NCBI GenBank assembly: GCA_026027325.1
Contig: JAMSLZ010000021.1
Span: 1 to 64,000, forward strand
DNA from: Actinomucor elegans
Lineage: Eukaryota > Mucoromycota > Mucoromycetes > Mucorales > Mucoraceae
Length of the DNA: 64,000 bases
Direction: 5' to 3'
Below, one piece after another: positions 41,752 through 50,231 of this stretch (positions are counted from its first letter, which is position 1; each line of letters opens with the position of its first letter). The notes under the pieces were generated by a model. It ran no database searches, was not told the DNA's origin, and worked only from the letters and a program-made list of their open reading frames with translations. Both the position numbers and the translations under genes were made by a program.

Positions 41752-42621
41752 AAACCAACTAGTTGCAAGCTGTCGTCGATAGGAACCAAACCCAGAGATT
41801 CACATAAGTATTTTGATAGCACCGATATACTTCCACCAGTATCAAAAATACATTCGACCGCCTTGTTACCGATCTTGATCATACCTTTCAGTGGTGAACT
41901 AGCTCTCATCTTGTTTAAATCGTATGGATATCGATAAACAGACTCAGCTTCACTGAAATTGAGATCATCATCTTCATCCACAGTGGCGAATTCCGACTCC
42001 AAAGACTTGACCGAAGAAGAACTTGTATGATCTGAATCATAATCTGTAGTAGTATCCGAGTCATAATCGCTTTCGTCTTCTACCAGGTTGATCTCCATTA
42101 CTTGATGATCTGCGTTTAGATGCCTTTTGTATCGTTTTGGCCTTTGTACTCGCAAATCACGCAAACCATCCACCAGATCTCTTTCTGCATTCTTGTCAAT
42201 AGCTACCCAGTCGAGCATCGACAAACCAGAATCCAGTTTAGCCAATCGGTCCCATACCTTCAGTGTCTTGGTCTCGACTTGCAAACGTCTTGGGGTCCTA
42301 CGTTTCTTTTTTGGAACCAGAACTTCGGGTGGTGACGGATCAATTTCCACTGGCACTTGTTTCATGGCGGCCTTTCCTTTGTTTCGAGCAACCCTTTTTG
42401 CTGGAGGAGCAGAATTACCTATCACCGGGGGAGCGAATTGGACAACTGTCCCACCAGGTATCTGATCTTCCATGGTTCTCTTGACGCCAGTACCATAAAC
42501 CTCGTTGGGGCCATCATCTTCACCTATAGTATCAACCATATTGACTATTGGCGGTTTCAGAGGATTTGAAATTTTTGGAGTACCAGTCACCTCTAAGACT
42601 GATACTCGTTCCCTTTTCCCT
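41697..42621 (-). CDS. Gag-protease frame (ORF2) of Gypsy-T, copy 3
   Basis: About 297 residues beyond the gag stop. Identical to copy 1 up to VGFDKKK; the tenth A then gives a different short tail. Contains the protease FDTGGS. Confidence 0.82.
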
Positions 42622-43558
42622 GATCGATGGGAACAGCATTACTACCAGTTGCTACCGCACCAACATTTTGCCTATTTTGCTGGGATAAATACTCCGGGCA
42701 GTCATACTTCTTATGACCTTCCTTATCGCAAAAGAAACAGACAAACCGACGAGTAGGACCAGTATTAGGAGCAGAAGTCTTCATAGCCGTAAAATTTTGA
42801 GCCTTTCCAGATGACTGACTCAAATTCACCAGGTTAATACTTAACCGTTCCAGTTTATCTACCAATGAGAACATGCTTGACACAGCTGAAGCCTCAGAAC
42901 TTCTAGAAGAGCTAACATTCTCCTGAGCGGAACCAGTACCAGGACCAAAATCATGGTTCATACCGCGAGCACCATACTTCTTGAGACTCTTCTCAATTTG
43001 TTGCGCTTTCTCCTTGGCATGTTCAAACGTAGCAGGGGTACCATCCTTCTCAACCTCAAACGCAACATTTGGCTTGATCGCATTCAAAAAGGTGCGCACT
43101 TGGTAACTTTCGCTCTTGTTACCCAACCACGAAAACAATTCTTGCATCTTGAATGCTACGTCGGTTACCGTTGGATATTCAGACCCTTGAACCAAAGTTT
43201 GGAGCTCTTGCCACCATTGATCCTCTTGATCAGCCAAGTAGTGTTTTCTGAATTCCTTGACAAATTCATCCCAAGTTGTAGCTCTTGATCCCACTACATT
43301 CCACCAAGTTTCCGCCTTGCCAACCAAGTGATCGCCTACCACAAAAAGGATCTCTTCATCCGTGAACTTGGTAGTTTTTCTTAAACGATCCATCTTGTTG
43401 AGCCAAACCATAGCTTCGTTAACCTTATTGCTTTCTCCAGCAAAATCCCTAGGTTCATTCATGAAGCGAACATTGGCACCACCACGTCTTGGTACAGAAT
43501 TAACAGTAGAATCAGACATCATATAATATTCTCTAAAATAACTTGAAAGGAGAGACAT
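42593..43558 (-). CDS. Gag of Gypsy-T, copy 3
   Basis: Same protein as copies 1 and 2, with zinc knuckle and slip site conserved. This copy lies nearest the tRNA gene. Confidence 0.92.
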   Translation of the reverse strand: MSLLSSYFREYYMMSDSTVNSVPRRGGANVRFMNEPRDFAGESNKVNEAMVWLNKMDRLRKTTKFTDEEILFVVGDHLVGKAETWWNVVGSRATTWDEFVKEFRKHYLADQEDQWWQELQTLVQGSEYPTVTDVAFKMQELFSWLGNKSESYQVRTFLNAIKPNVAFEVEKDGTPATFEHAKEKAQQIEKSLKKYGARGMNHDFGPGTGSAQENVSSSRSSEASAVSSMFSLVDKLERLSINLVNLSQSSGKAQNFTAMKTSAPNTGPTRRFVCFFCDKEGHKKYDCPEYLSQQNRQNVGAVATGSNAVPIDQGKGNEYQS

Positions 43559-43594
43559 CTTTAGCACTTGAATCTAGGATACAGCCGGACCAAC

Positions 43595-44686
43595 TGATAT
43601 TGTGGCTATGTTCTTTTATGTTTACCTTGAATAGAGAGAGTAAACAATATATATATAATTGCGTAATAGAAGACTGTAAAGACTATTATTATATATATCG
43701 AACAGATCCAGAAAGGGCTTTAGGTGTGTTCGCTTTAAAAGACAATAAAGCAAGTAAAAGAAAAAGTGATAAAGTAAGGGAAGAAAGACCCAAAAATTGA
43801 ATTATCGTTTATTGACAGGCACGATTGATCTATCTTATATAGACATCAATCTGCCTTCTACTTCTACTACATAACTTAACATTCTACAAGTACAACCGGA
43901 TAAACCATCAGCAACTTCAATAACTGGCTTCTAATCACAACATATACAATCACCAATCTAAAGACCATTAGATTGTGAATACTGAAGCATCAGAAACATA
44001 ACCAGCGTAAAACATCCATCTTCTGCAGCAGAGCACCGAGTAACTATCCAGAGTCAATGCATTTGATCTGCGATCACTCGAGAACAATAAGAATCTAGGT
44101 GTAACACTAGATCAAATGTCAAATTCGAGGGACCGAGACATTGAATGGATCTACGATAATATATACAAAAGGGGAAAACGGAAAAGACGGGAAAAATGGG
44201 AAAAGGACATCGAATAAAAGAAAAGGGAAAATAAAGATTCACAATGTGAATGAAATGAGTGAAATGAGTGAAATGTACAAAAGAAAACTGAATGAAGGGA
44301 ATATAATACTAAAAGTAAAGGGAATAACAAATATAATAAGAAAATATATATAAGAAGGAAAATGTGTCAGAAAAATACACTGTTTGAGACCAGGCCAAGA
44401 GAGATAGTAACTTGAAACCTTGCTTATTCCAGAGAGATCTTGAGTTTACAGCCAAAGGAGCGAACGCAATTTCATTGGCTGAGAGCGGAGATAACGAACG
44501 TCCTTCATTGGCTGAAAACTAAAATGCAAAAATCTCGAGCTAGAGATATGCTAGAGACTTCAAACAAAAATGGAGCAATTCCTTGGAATTTTCTTCAATA
44601 TGTATCAAATTCTTGACTATACTTGTTACTTGGCATTTCGAAATTGTGAATGAAAAAGCGGTAATAACCAAATGCAACATGCAACA
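43595..44686 (-). repeat. Gypsy-T LTR 4 (right end of array, next to tRNA-Lys)
   Basis: 1092 bp; ends ATGCAACA at 44686, followed by AAAG and, after six more bases, the tRNA 5' end. Confidence 0.93.
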
Positions 44687-44696
44687 AAAGAAGCGT

Positions 44697-44769
44697 GCCT
44701 AGCTAGCTCAATCGGTAGAGCGTGAGACTCTTAATCTCAAGGTTGGGGGTTCGACCCCCCCGTTGGGCT
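44697..44769 (+). tRNA. tRNA-Lys(CTT)
   Basis: 73 bases folding as a normal cloverleaf: acceptor GCCTAGC with GTTGGGC (two G-T wobbles), D arm GCTC...GAGC, anticodon stem TGAGA/TCTCA with loop CTCTTAA giving anticodon CTT, and T arm GGGGGTTCGACCCCC. Discriminator T. No intron and no encoded CCA, as in eukaryotes. Transcribed by RNA polymerase III from the internal A and B boxes. It is the only ordinary host gene I can support here. Confidence 0.95.
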
Positions 44770-44775
44770 TTTTTT
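44769..44775 (+). terminator. Pol III terminator of tRNA-Lys
   Basis: A run of seven Ts starts at the 3' end of the mature tRNA sequence. Confidence 0.85.
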
Positions 44776-44855
44776 ATGCATGAAGCATATTTTAGTGAAA
44801 TGTTTCTGTGTCGTGTGCAGAGCTATATATTGTCAGGTACACACAGACTTGTGTG

Positions 44856-45725
44856 TGTTATAAACATGACTTGTTCAGTGTCCGTCACCAATCAGGTCAA
44901 TGTTCGACAATGCTTATACTCAGCTTGTGCTTTGACAGCTTTGTAACGTCGGTTAAGAGATATATATGGAAATCAATGCTTAGTGCAACTAACCTTCATA
45001 AACTATCTATCACCGAACATAAAGTCGTACTAGAATGTGTTGTGTACGTGGATAGAAAGAGGATTATAATAGAAGAACAGAAGAATAATATCAAAACTGT
45101 GGTAAGTCTTTTTATTTCCAAAATTAAATTTCGAATCATCTTTTTCTAATCAGCTAAGAGCTCGTCCTTTTATACTTTTCAGCTTGCTGCGGTTGACTAA
45201 TGATATTATGGGTATACGTAAGCTAGTAGCTTGTTGACTGCGCGGCTCATAGTGACTTGCTGATATTCCAAGATGATGATGATGGCCGACATACTGCGGT
45301 ACCATATCGGACTGTAAATAAAGGTAAGCATTTTATCTCGGCATAACACTCGATTAGGAATTTGTCTTTTACTGCTATTTCTTGTTTTATAATAAAGCGT
45401 AATAATTACACAGTTGTTCATATTCTGGATTCGGGTAATAATGAGTTACATCTTCAAGCTATTCATAAAGGTGGGCATATGGCTACCAAAGCCTATACAA
45501 CCTCTTCTTTACTGATATAATCATGAGCGTTTACAACAGAATGGATTACTATAAATCCTTGTTAACTCCATGAGCACAGTCTTTGACTAACTTAATCGTC
45601 TATAATATCAAGTTAAATCCGAACTTCAATTTTGTATAAATAGCTCATCATTTTAATGCTTTAATAAATCAATTCGTTTTATCAGTCTGGTTATTTTTAC
45701 AGTCTTTATTATATTCGATATAACA
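44856..45725 (+). repeat. Gypsy-B-family solo LTR, with a nested LTR
   Basis: TGTTATAAACATGAC...GATATAACA with TSD GTGTG at 44851-44855 and 45726-45730. Without the nested 501-bp insertion and its TSD copy it is exactly 364 bp, like the Gypsy-B LTRs, from which it differs at a few positions. It starts 87 bp downstream of the tRNA gene. Confidence 0.94.
45038..45538 (-). repeat. 501-bp solo LTR of another family inside the solo LTR
   Basis: On the minus strand it starts TGTTGTAAACGCTCATGATTATAT, like the Gypsy-1 LTR, and ends CGTACACAACA; the rest is unlike Gypsy-1. TSD GAATG at 45033-45037 and 45539-45543. Confidence 0.85.
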
Positions 45726-45787
45726 GTGTGTTACTTTCAATCAATTATAAATATCAAATAGAACGCTAAATGAATGAAGATTATCTT

Positions 45788-46151
45788 TGTTGTAAACATG
45801 ACTTGTTCAGTGTCCGTCACCAATCAGGTCAATGTTCGACAATGCTTATACTCAGCTTGTGCTTTGACAGCTTTGTAACGTCGGTTAAGAGATATATATG
45901 GAAATCAATGCTTAGTGCAACTAACCTTCATAAACTATCTATCACCGAATATAAAGTCGTACTAGAATGGATTACTATAAATCCTTGTTAACTCCATGAG
46001 CGCAGTCTTTGACTAACTCAATCGTCTATAATATCAAGTTAAATCCGAACTTCAATTTTGTATAAATAGCTCATCATTTTAATGCTTTAATAAATCAATT
46101 CGTTTTATCAGTCTGGTTATTTTTACAGTCTTTATTATATTCGATATAACA
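45788..46151 (+). repeat. 5' LTR of Gypsy-B
   Basis: 364 bp, TGTTGTAAACATGAC...GATATAACA. Followed by a T run, as in Gypsy-1, with no standard primer-binding site visible. Confidence 0.94.
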
Positions 46152-46687
46152 TTTTTTTTAACCTTATCTGCTACTTTTTGGTTTATTGGGTGATTACCAA
46201 ACGAGGTCTCAGATTTAATTTATACTAATAATACATAATATTTTATTTTACACTTCATAGGGAAATGCTTAACATTTTTTGTTTTTTAAGCTTTTAATAT
46301 GACCAATAAATATATCAAAAAGTATTTAAATAATTACTATTACTAATTTCTAAAATAATTCTTTTTTCATATTTTTATCATAAATTCTACTTTTTCCTTT
46401 ATTTTCAATATTTATTTTGTTTTTCTATTAAAACTATTTAATTTTATATATCAAGTAATAGATAATAAAAATATTAATTAAAAATATATAATAACAATAA
46501 AATTATATTTAAAATGTTTCTCATATGATGAATATAATGAAAATTTATTAGAAATAGATATTGTGAAGGAAGAAATAAAAAACTTAGAAAATAAAAATTT
46601 AATTTAGATAATAATTATCAGCATGATATAAATGTTAAAATTAATGGAATATATATTGAAAAATTTAATTTAGAAAATATATTTAAA

Positions 46688-46984
46688 TTATAATTTAAGT
46701 TTTTTCATGATGGGTGCGATTTCATCAAGTATCATATTATTCTTATTATCTAATGTTTTTCTTTTTATACCTTTGTTTTTATCTTTATTATATGTCTTAA
46801 ATTCATATACTTTTCTTAATCTTTTATTTGAACCATTTTTTTTCATGTAGATTTCATAACACCCATCTTTTTGCTTTATTTTGTATTCTGCTAAATCATA
46901 TTTTTTCATATCTTTTATAATTATACTTCGTTTAATATTGTATTTATATTTATCATCTACAATAATATTAAATATTTCATCCAT
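46688..46984 (-). CDS. Accessory protein of the Merlin-like element (intact, 98 aa)
   Basis: A complete 98-residue ORF downstream of the transposase on the same strand, about 270 bp from its end. It starts with an acidic stretch (MDEIFNII), then YNIKRS, a KQKDGCYEIYMKKNGS block and a basic C-terminal half ending KKLKL. No recognised domain, signal peptide or membrane segment. Homologues are in copy 1 (98 residues after one base correction) and, enlarged to 253 residues, in copy 3. Conserved presence in all three elements argues against a chance ORF. It could be a DNA-binding partner or regulator of the transposase; this is inference. Confidence 0.72.
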   Translation of the reverse strand: MDEIFNIIVDDKYKYNIKRSIIIKDMKKYDLAEYKIKQKDGCYEIYMKKNGSNKRLRKVYEFKTYNKDKNKGIKRKTLDNKNNMILDEIAPIMKKLKL

Positions 46985-47255
46985 TTCTTTTTTATATTAT
47001 TACTTTTTCAATTTTTTTTATTTTTTTATAATAGATATATTTAATCCCACTCATAATGTAATACCCAATTGTCTCTGATCTATTACATAATCATTGTGTC
47101 TTAAATAGGCTAGTTTACTGACTTAGTCAGGTCCTTGTAATAAGAATAATGAATATCAAATATGCATTTCACATTTATAACTATCAATATATTTTCTATC
47201 ATATTTTTAATAAATATAAAAATTCAATTTTTTGCATTTTTTATGTAAATTAAAA

Positions 47256-48136
47256 TTAATCCTTTAAAAACTTTTTCCATACGTTATACTCTCTATTTTT
47301 CTTACGCCATTGATATTCTTTTAAATACAATACTATATCTTTTTTATTTCTATTTCGTGGTATTATACTTTGCTTTAAGCCATTCCATGTGCCTTCAATT
47401 GTATTTGTATGCACACCTGTATTTGGATCTTTAAAATGCTTTGAATGATTTACAGTTAAATGTTTGTATCCTATATTTTTCAAGTTATTATACCCTTTCC
47501 ATAAATCCGTATATATTGTTGTACCTTTTTTTACATATCTTTTTATAATTAAATCAATATTATCAACATTTCTTTCTTCAATGGGTAATAAAAACATTTT
47601 TTTGTTTTCATTTTTTATTTTATTTTTAGCATACTTCTTTCGATACCACCAATTACCCAAGCACCTTCTACCTTATGCCCCTTATTATATTTTCTTTTTG
47701 CAATTTTACTTTCATCGATTTCTACAATTTTATTTCTACCTCCAATTTTAATATTTCTGTTACCTAACAATTGTTTATTTTTCAAGTATTTTCTGAATAT
47801 TTTATTGTATGATGACACTGTATTTTTGCTAATTTGCAAACTTGATGCTATAAAGGAAGAAGGTGCTTTTCCAAGAAAAAGATATAATATGTGTAATTGA
47901 GTATTTAAAGGTAAAGTTAAATTATTAAAAATTGTTCCTTTCAATGGTGATATTGCTTTCCTACATTTATAATATCTACAAACATATAATTTTTTATTTA
48001 AGTTTAATTTAGTTTCATGTTCACATTTATTACACTTTATATGTTTATTAACGTAATCATTACTAATTAAATATAATAGTGCTTCTTTTTCATCGTCGAA
48101 TATTTTTTTTAAAGATTTATATGGTTCTATAAACAT
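47256..48136 (-). pseudogene. IS1595/Merlin-type transposase, copy 2 (one frameshift)
   Basis: The N-terminal frame starts at ATG 48136 (MFIEPYK, as in copy 1; the frame upstream runs through the terminal repeat and is not native). It has the zinc ribbon (CNKC, CRYYKCRKAIS), the helix-turn-helix SKNTVSSYN, and the first catalytic Asp in EIDESK with YNKGHKVEGAW. After IERSMLK a five-A run (six in copy 1) moves the frame; the second frame has IYTDLWKGY, HSKHF and HTNTIEGTW and ends WKKFLKD. A single-base indel is the only damage seen. Confidence 0.9.
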
Positions 48137-48293
48137 CTGCAATTTTATTAAATCCTTTTTATTTTTAATTTTAATTTGTAAAAAAAATTCAATTTTTTCA
48201 TATAACAATAAAATTTGTGGTAGTAGGAGTTTCAATATGGACCTGAGAGTTCCTTTGGGATACATCCGGTTTATTATACACTTACTACTCAAT

Positions 48294-50231
48294 ATGTCTG
48301 CTCCTATCTCTACTGTTTCTGGTTCTAATGACGTTGTCATTAATCCTCCTGCTGCTGTTGAATCCTCTGCTGATCAAGACGTAGAGATGAACAACTGTGA
48401 TGACGGTTTATCCGTATCTGACTCCGTTGAGGTGATCAAGGACGCTATCCGTCAAGCCTCTGCTCAAATCGCCAAGATGACTATCCAGTTGGTGACTCCT
48501 GGTGTTCTCTCTGAAGAAGCTGCCAAGAAACTTCGTGGTGATCTTGCTCTTCGTCAAAAGGATTTGAAGCTATTTAAGGAATCTCTTCTGGCTATGGAAG
48601 AATCCCTTGGTAGCTCTGCTGCTAGTCCTGCTTCTGCTTCTCTGGGTCCTACTAAGAGTACTATGTTACGTACTGAGTTTGTGCCCAATGACTTACCTAT
48701 TATCCAATGGGTTGGTATGGTTTCTGACAACAAGTCTACCATCTTCACTGACTTGCGTACTTGTCTTTCTCGCTTTGAGGTCGTTGTAGAGTGTCATGGT
48801 CTTGACTTGGACGTCAATGGTGCTCGCCTACTCAAGTACTGTTGCTTAAACGAGGATCATCAAACATTCTTGAAAGAAACCTTCTTTGTGCCTGGTGTTG
48901 CTGCTACTTGGTCCATTGTAAAAAATGCCTTTTTGAAGAAGTTTGGTGTGAATGCAAGTGTAGATCGCTCTACTGCTGCTAACGAGCTCATGGCCATCAC
49001 TAAACGGTCAACCGAGACAATTGAACAGTATATTGACCGCTTCAACGCGTTACGTCGTCGTGCTGACTTGAATGATTCGTTCTTGTTAATATCTACCTTC
49101 TTGCGTGGATTGCCTGACTCATTCCAAGAACGTATGGCATATACTATGAATATGGGAACTGAAACTCAGACGCAGAATCTCGAGTATGTTTGCGCTGTGG
49201 CTCGTAACTTGGACAGTCGTTTGGCTTCTATGCGTGCTAACAAGCGTACTGGTGACGATCAAAGGGAATCTCTTGGCACGAAAAAGTCAAAGGTTTCTGA
49301 TGAACCATCGTCGTCATCGTTTCCTAATGGTGCTGCTGCCTCGAAGTACGCATCAAAACCTTCTTCTTCGTCTAGTACAAGAGAAAAGAAAGGGTTGTTC
49401 TGTTCTTTCCACCGATCGACTACGCATAGCACGGACTCTTGTCGCGCTGCTAAACTGGGAGGTGTACCCAAGCCTGGTCCTGGTGACTGCCGTCGTTGTG
49501 GCGCTGAGAATTGGAACCCATCACATCGCTGTGATTCATCTGCTGCAGTGAATGGTGTTGGTAAATCTGCCAGTAATCTGGTAATGAGAGCTATGTCCAC
49601 GTCGCCCGAACGTTTTTCCTCTTCTGCCTCTCGCACTACTACTACTACTTCTTCTGCTGCTCCTCGTGCTCCGGTTTCCACTACCGTCGAGACTAATACT
49701 TCTGTTGCTTCTTCTGCTGGATCAACCAATGCTTCTTCTTCTTCTGCTGTGGCTGTTGCCACACAACGCATCAATGATATGGATATTTCAGATGAAGAAT
49801 CGCTTCTGGTCGCCGCGCAGGCACAAGCTTGTAAGTATCACAAAAGATTTTCATTGCCACCAAGACAGATTTCTAATTCTCTCTTTGTACCGGCTATTAT
49901 AGAGAATATTACTACCTACAGTTTGATCGATTCGGGTTCGAGCTTTTCTATGGTTACGCCAGAGTTTTTTAACTCACTTGTTCCACCTGTTCCTTTGGTG
50001 AAGCAAGAAGGCACAATCCAGCTTGGCCACGTCAATAATGCGATCAGTAGAATAGGGTCTTGCACTCTAAAAGTATTCTATAATAAAAAATCTTTTTACC
50101 ATACTTTTGAAGTTTTTCCTTTCTTTACTCATGAAGATGTTCCTATTTGCTTTGGTCTTGACATCTTACCTCAATTGAACATTGGCATCACTGGTCTTGT
50201 TAGTTCACACTTTGAACAAATTGGCCATTGA
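48294..50231 (+). CDS. Gag-protease part of the Gypsy-B polyprotein, ending at an in-frame TGA
   Basis: 645 residues from ATG 48294 (MSAPIS). The frame is open further upstream into the Merlin end, but that part is not native. It has a coiled Gag region, a Ser/Thr-rich linker, a Cys/His block (CSFHRSTTH and CRRCGAENW...HRC, about residues 370-412) like that of Gypsy-1, and a protease with DSGSS at about 546-550, Ser replacing the usual Thr. It ends at TGA 50229-50231, and the same frame then continues into RT. In Gypsy-C the equivalent position is a sense codon, so the stop is probably a mutation. Confidence 0.88.
   Translation: MSAPISTVSGSNDVVINPPAAVESSADQDVEMNNCDDGLSVSDSVEVIKDAIRQASAQIAKMTIQLVTPGVLSEEAAKKLRGDLALRQKDLKLFKESLLAMEESLGSSAASPASASLGPTKSTMLRTEFVPNDLPIIQWVGMVSDNKSTIFTDLRTCLSRFEVVVECHGLDLDVNGARLLKYCCLNEDHQTFLKETFFVPGVAATWSIVKNAFLKKFGVNASVDRSTAANELMAITKRSTETIEQYIDRFNALRRRADLNDSFLLISTFLRGLPDSFQERMAYTMNMGTETQTQNLEYVCAVARNLDSRLASMRANKRTGDDQRESLGTKKSKVSDEPSSSSFPNGAAASKYASKPSSSSSTREKKGLFCSFHRSTTHSTDSCRAAKLGGVPKPGPGDCRRCGAENWNPSHRCDSSAAVNGVGKSASNLVMRAMSTSPERFSSSASRTTTTTSSAAPRAPVSTTVETNTSVASSAGSTNASSSSAVAVATQRINDMDISDEESLLVAAQAQACKYHKRFSLPPRQISNSLFVPAIIENITTYSLIDSGSSFSMVTPEFFNSLVPPVPLVKQEGTIQLGHVNNAISRIGSCTLKVFYNKKSFYHTFEVFPFFTHEDVPICFGLDILPQLNIGITGLVSSHFEQIGH

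Larger units (their letters stand above)
22558..44686 (-). mobile_element. Tandem array of three Ty3/gypsy (Gypsy-T) copies sharing four LTRs
   Basis: The structure is LTR-internal-LTR-internal-LTR-internal-LTR, all on the minus strand. The LTRs are each 1092 bp: 22558-23649, 29020-30111, 37131-38222, 43595-44686. The internal regions are 5370, 7019 (5370 without Tc1-C) and 5372 bp. By eye they differ only in homopolymer lengths and the Tc1-C insertion. The array is flanked by AAAG (22554-22557 and 44687-44690); a 5-bp AAAAG is possible if the terminal A is shared. Next to each internal 5' LTR, on the minus strand, GTTGGTCCGGCTGTATCC is the best candidate primer-binding site; I could not name the tRNA. 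The elements have no chromodomain. Confidence 0.95.
46188..48267 (-). mobile_element. Merlin/IS1595-like DNA transposon, copy 2
   Basis: 2080 bp. Ends GGGTGATTACCAAACGAGGTCTCAG and, inverted, GGATGTATCCCAAAGGAACTCTCAG (18 of 25 positions match). Perfect 8-bp TSD GGTTTATT at 46180-46187 and 48268-48275. Same two-ORF order as copy 1. Confidence 0.94.

Noticed and set aside
22558..44686. Array as a plain assembly duplication
   Set aside because: Not fully excluded, but the middle copy has a private, cleanly inserted Tc1-C and homopolymer differences, and the outer flanks share one TSD.
48237..48293. Start of Gypsy-B gag at the upstream ATG
   Set aside because: That ATG lies in the Merlin terminal repeat and the TSD; the native ATG is at 48294.
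48137..48340. N-terminal extension of the Merlin copy 2 transposase
   Set aside because: The frame runs through the terminal repeat into Gypsy-B. Copy 1 starts at the same MFIEPYK methionine.
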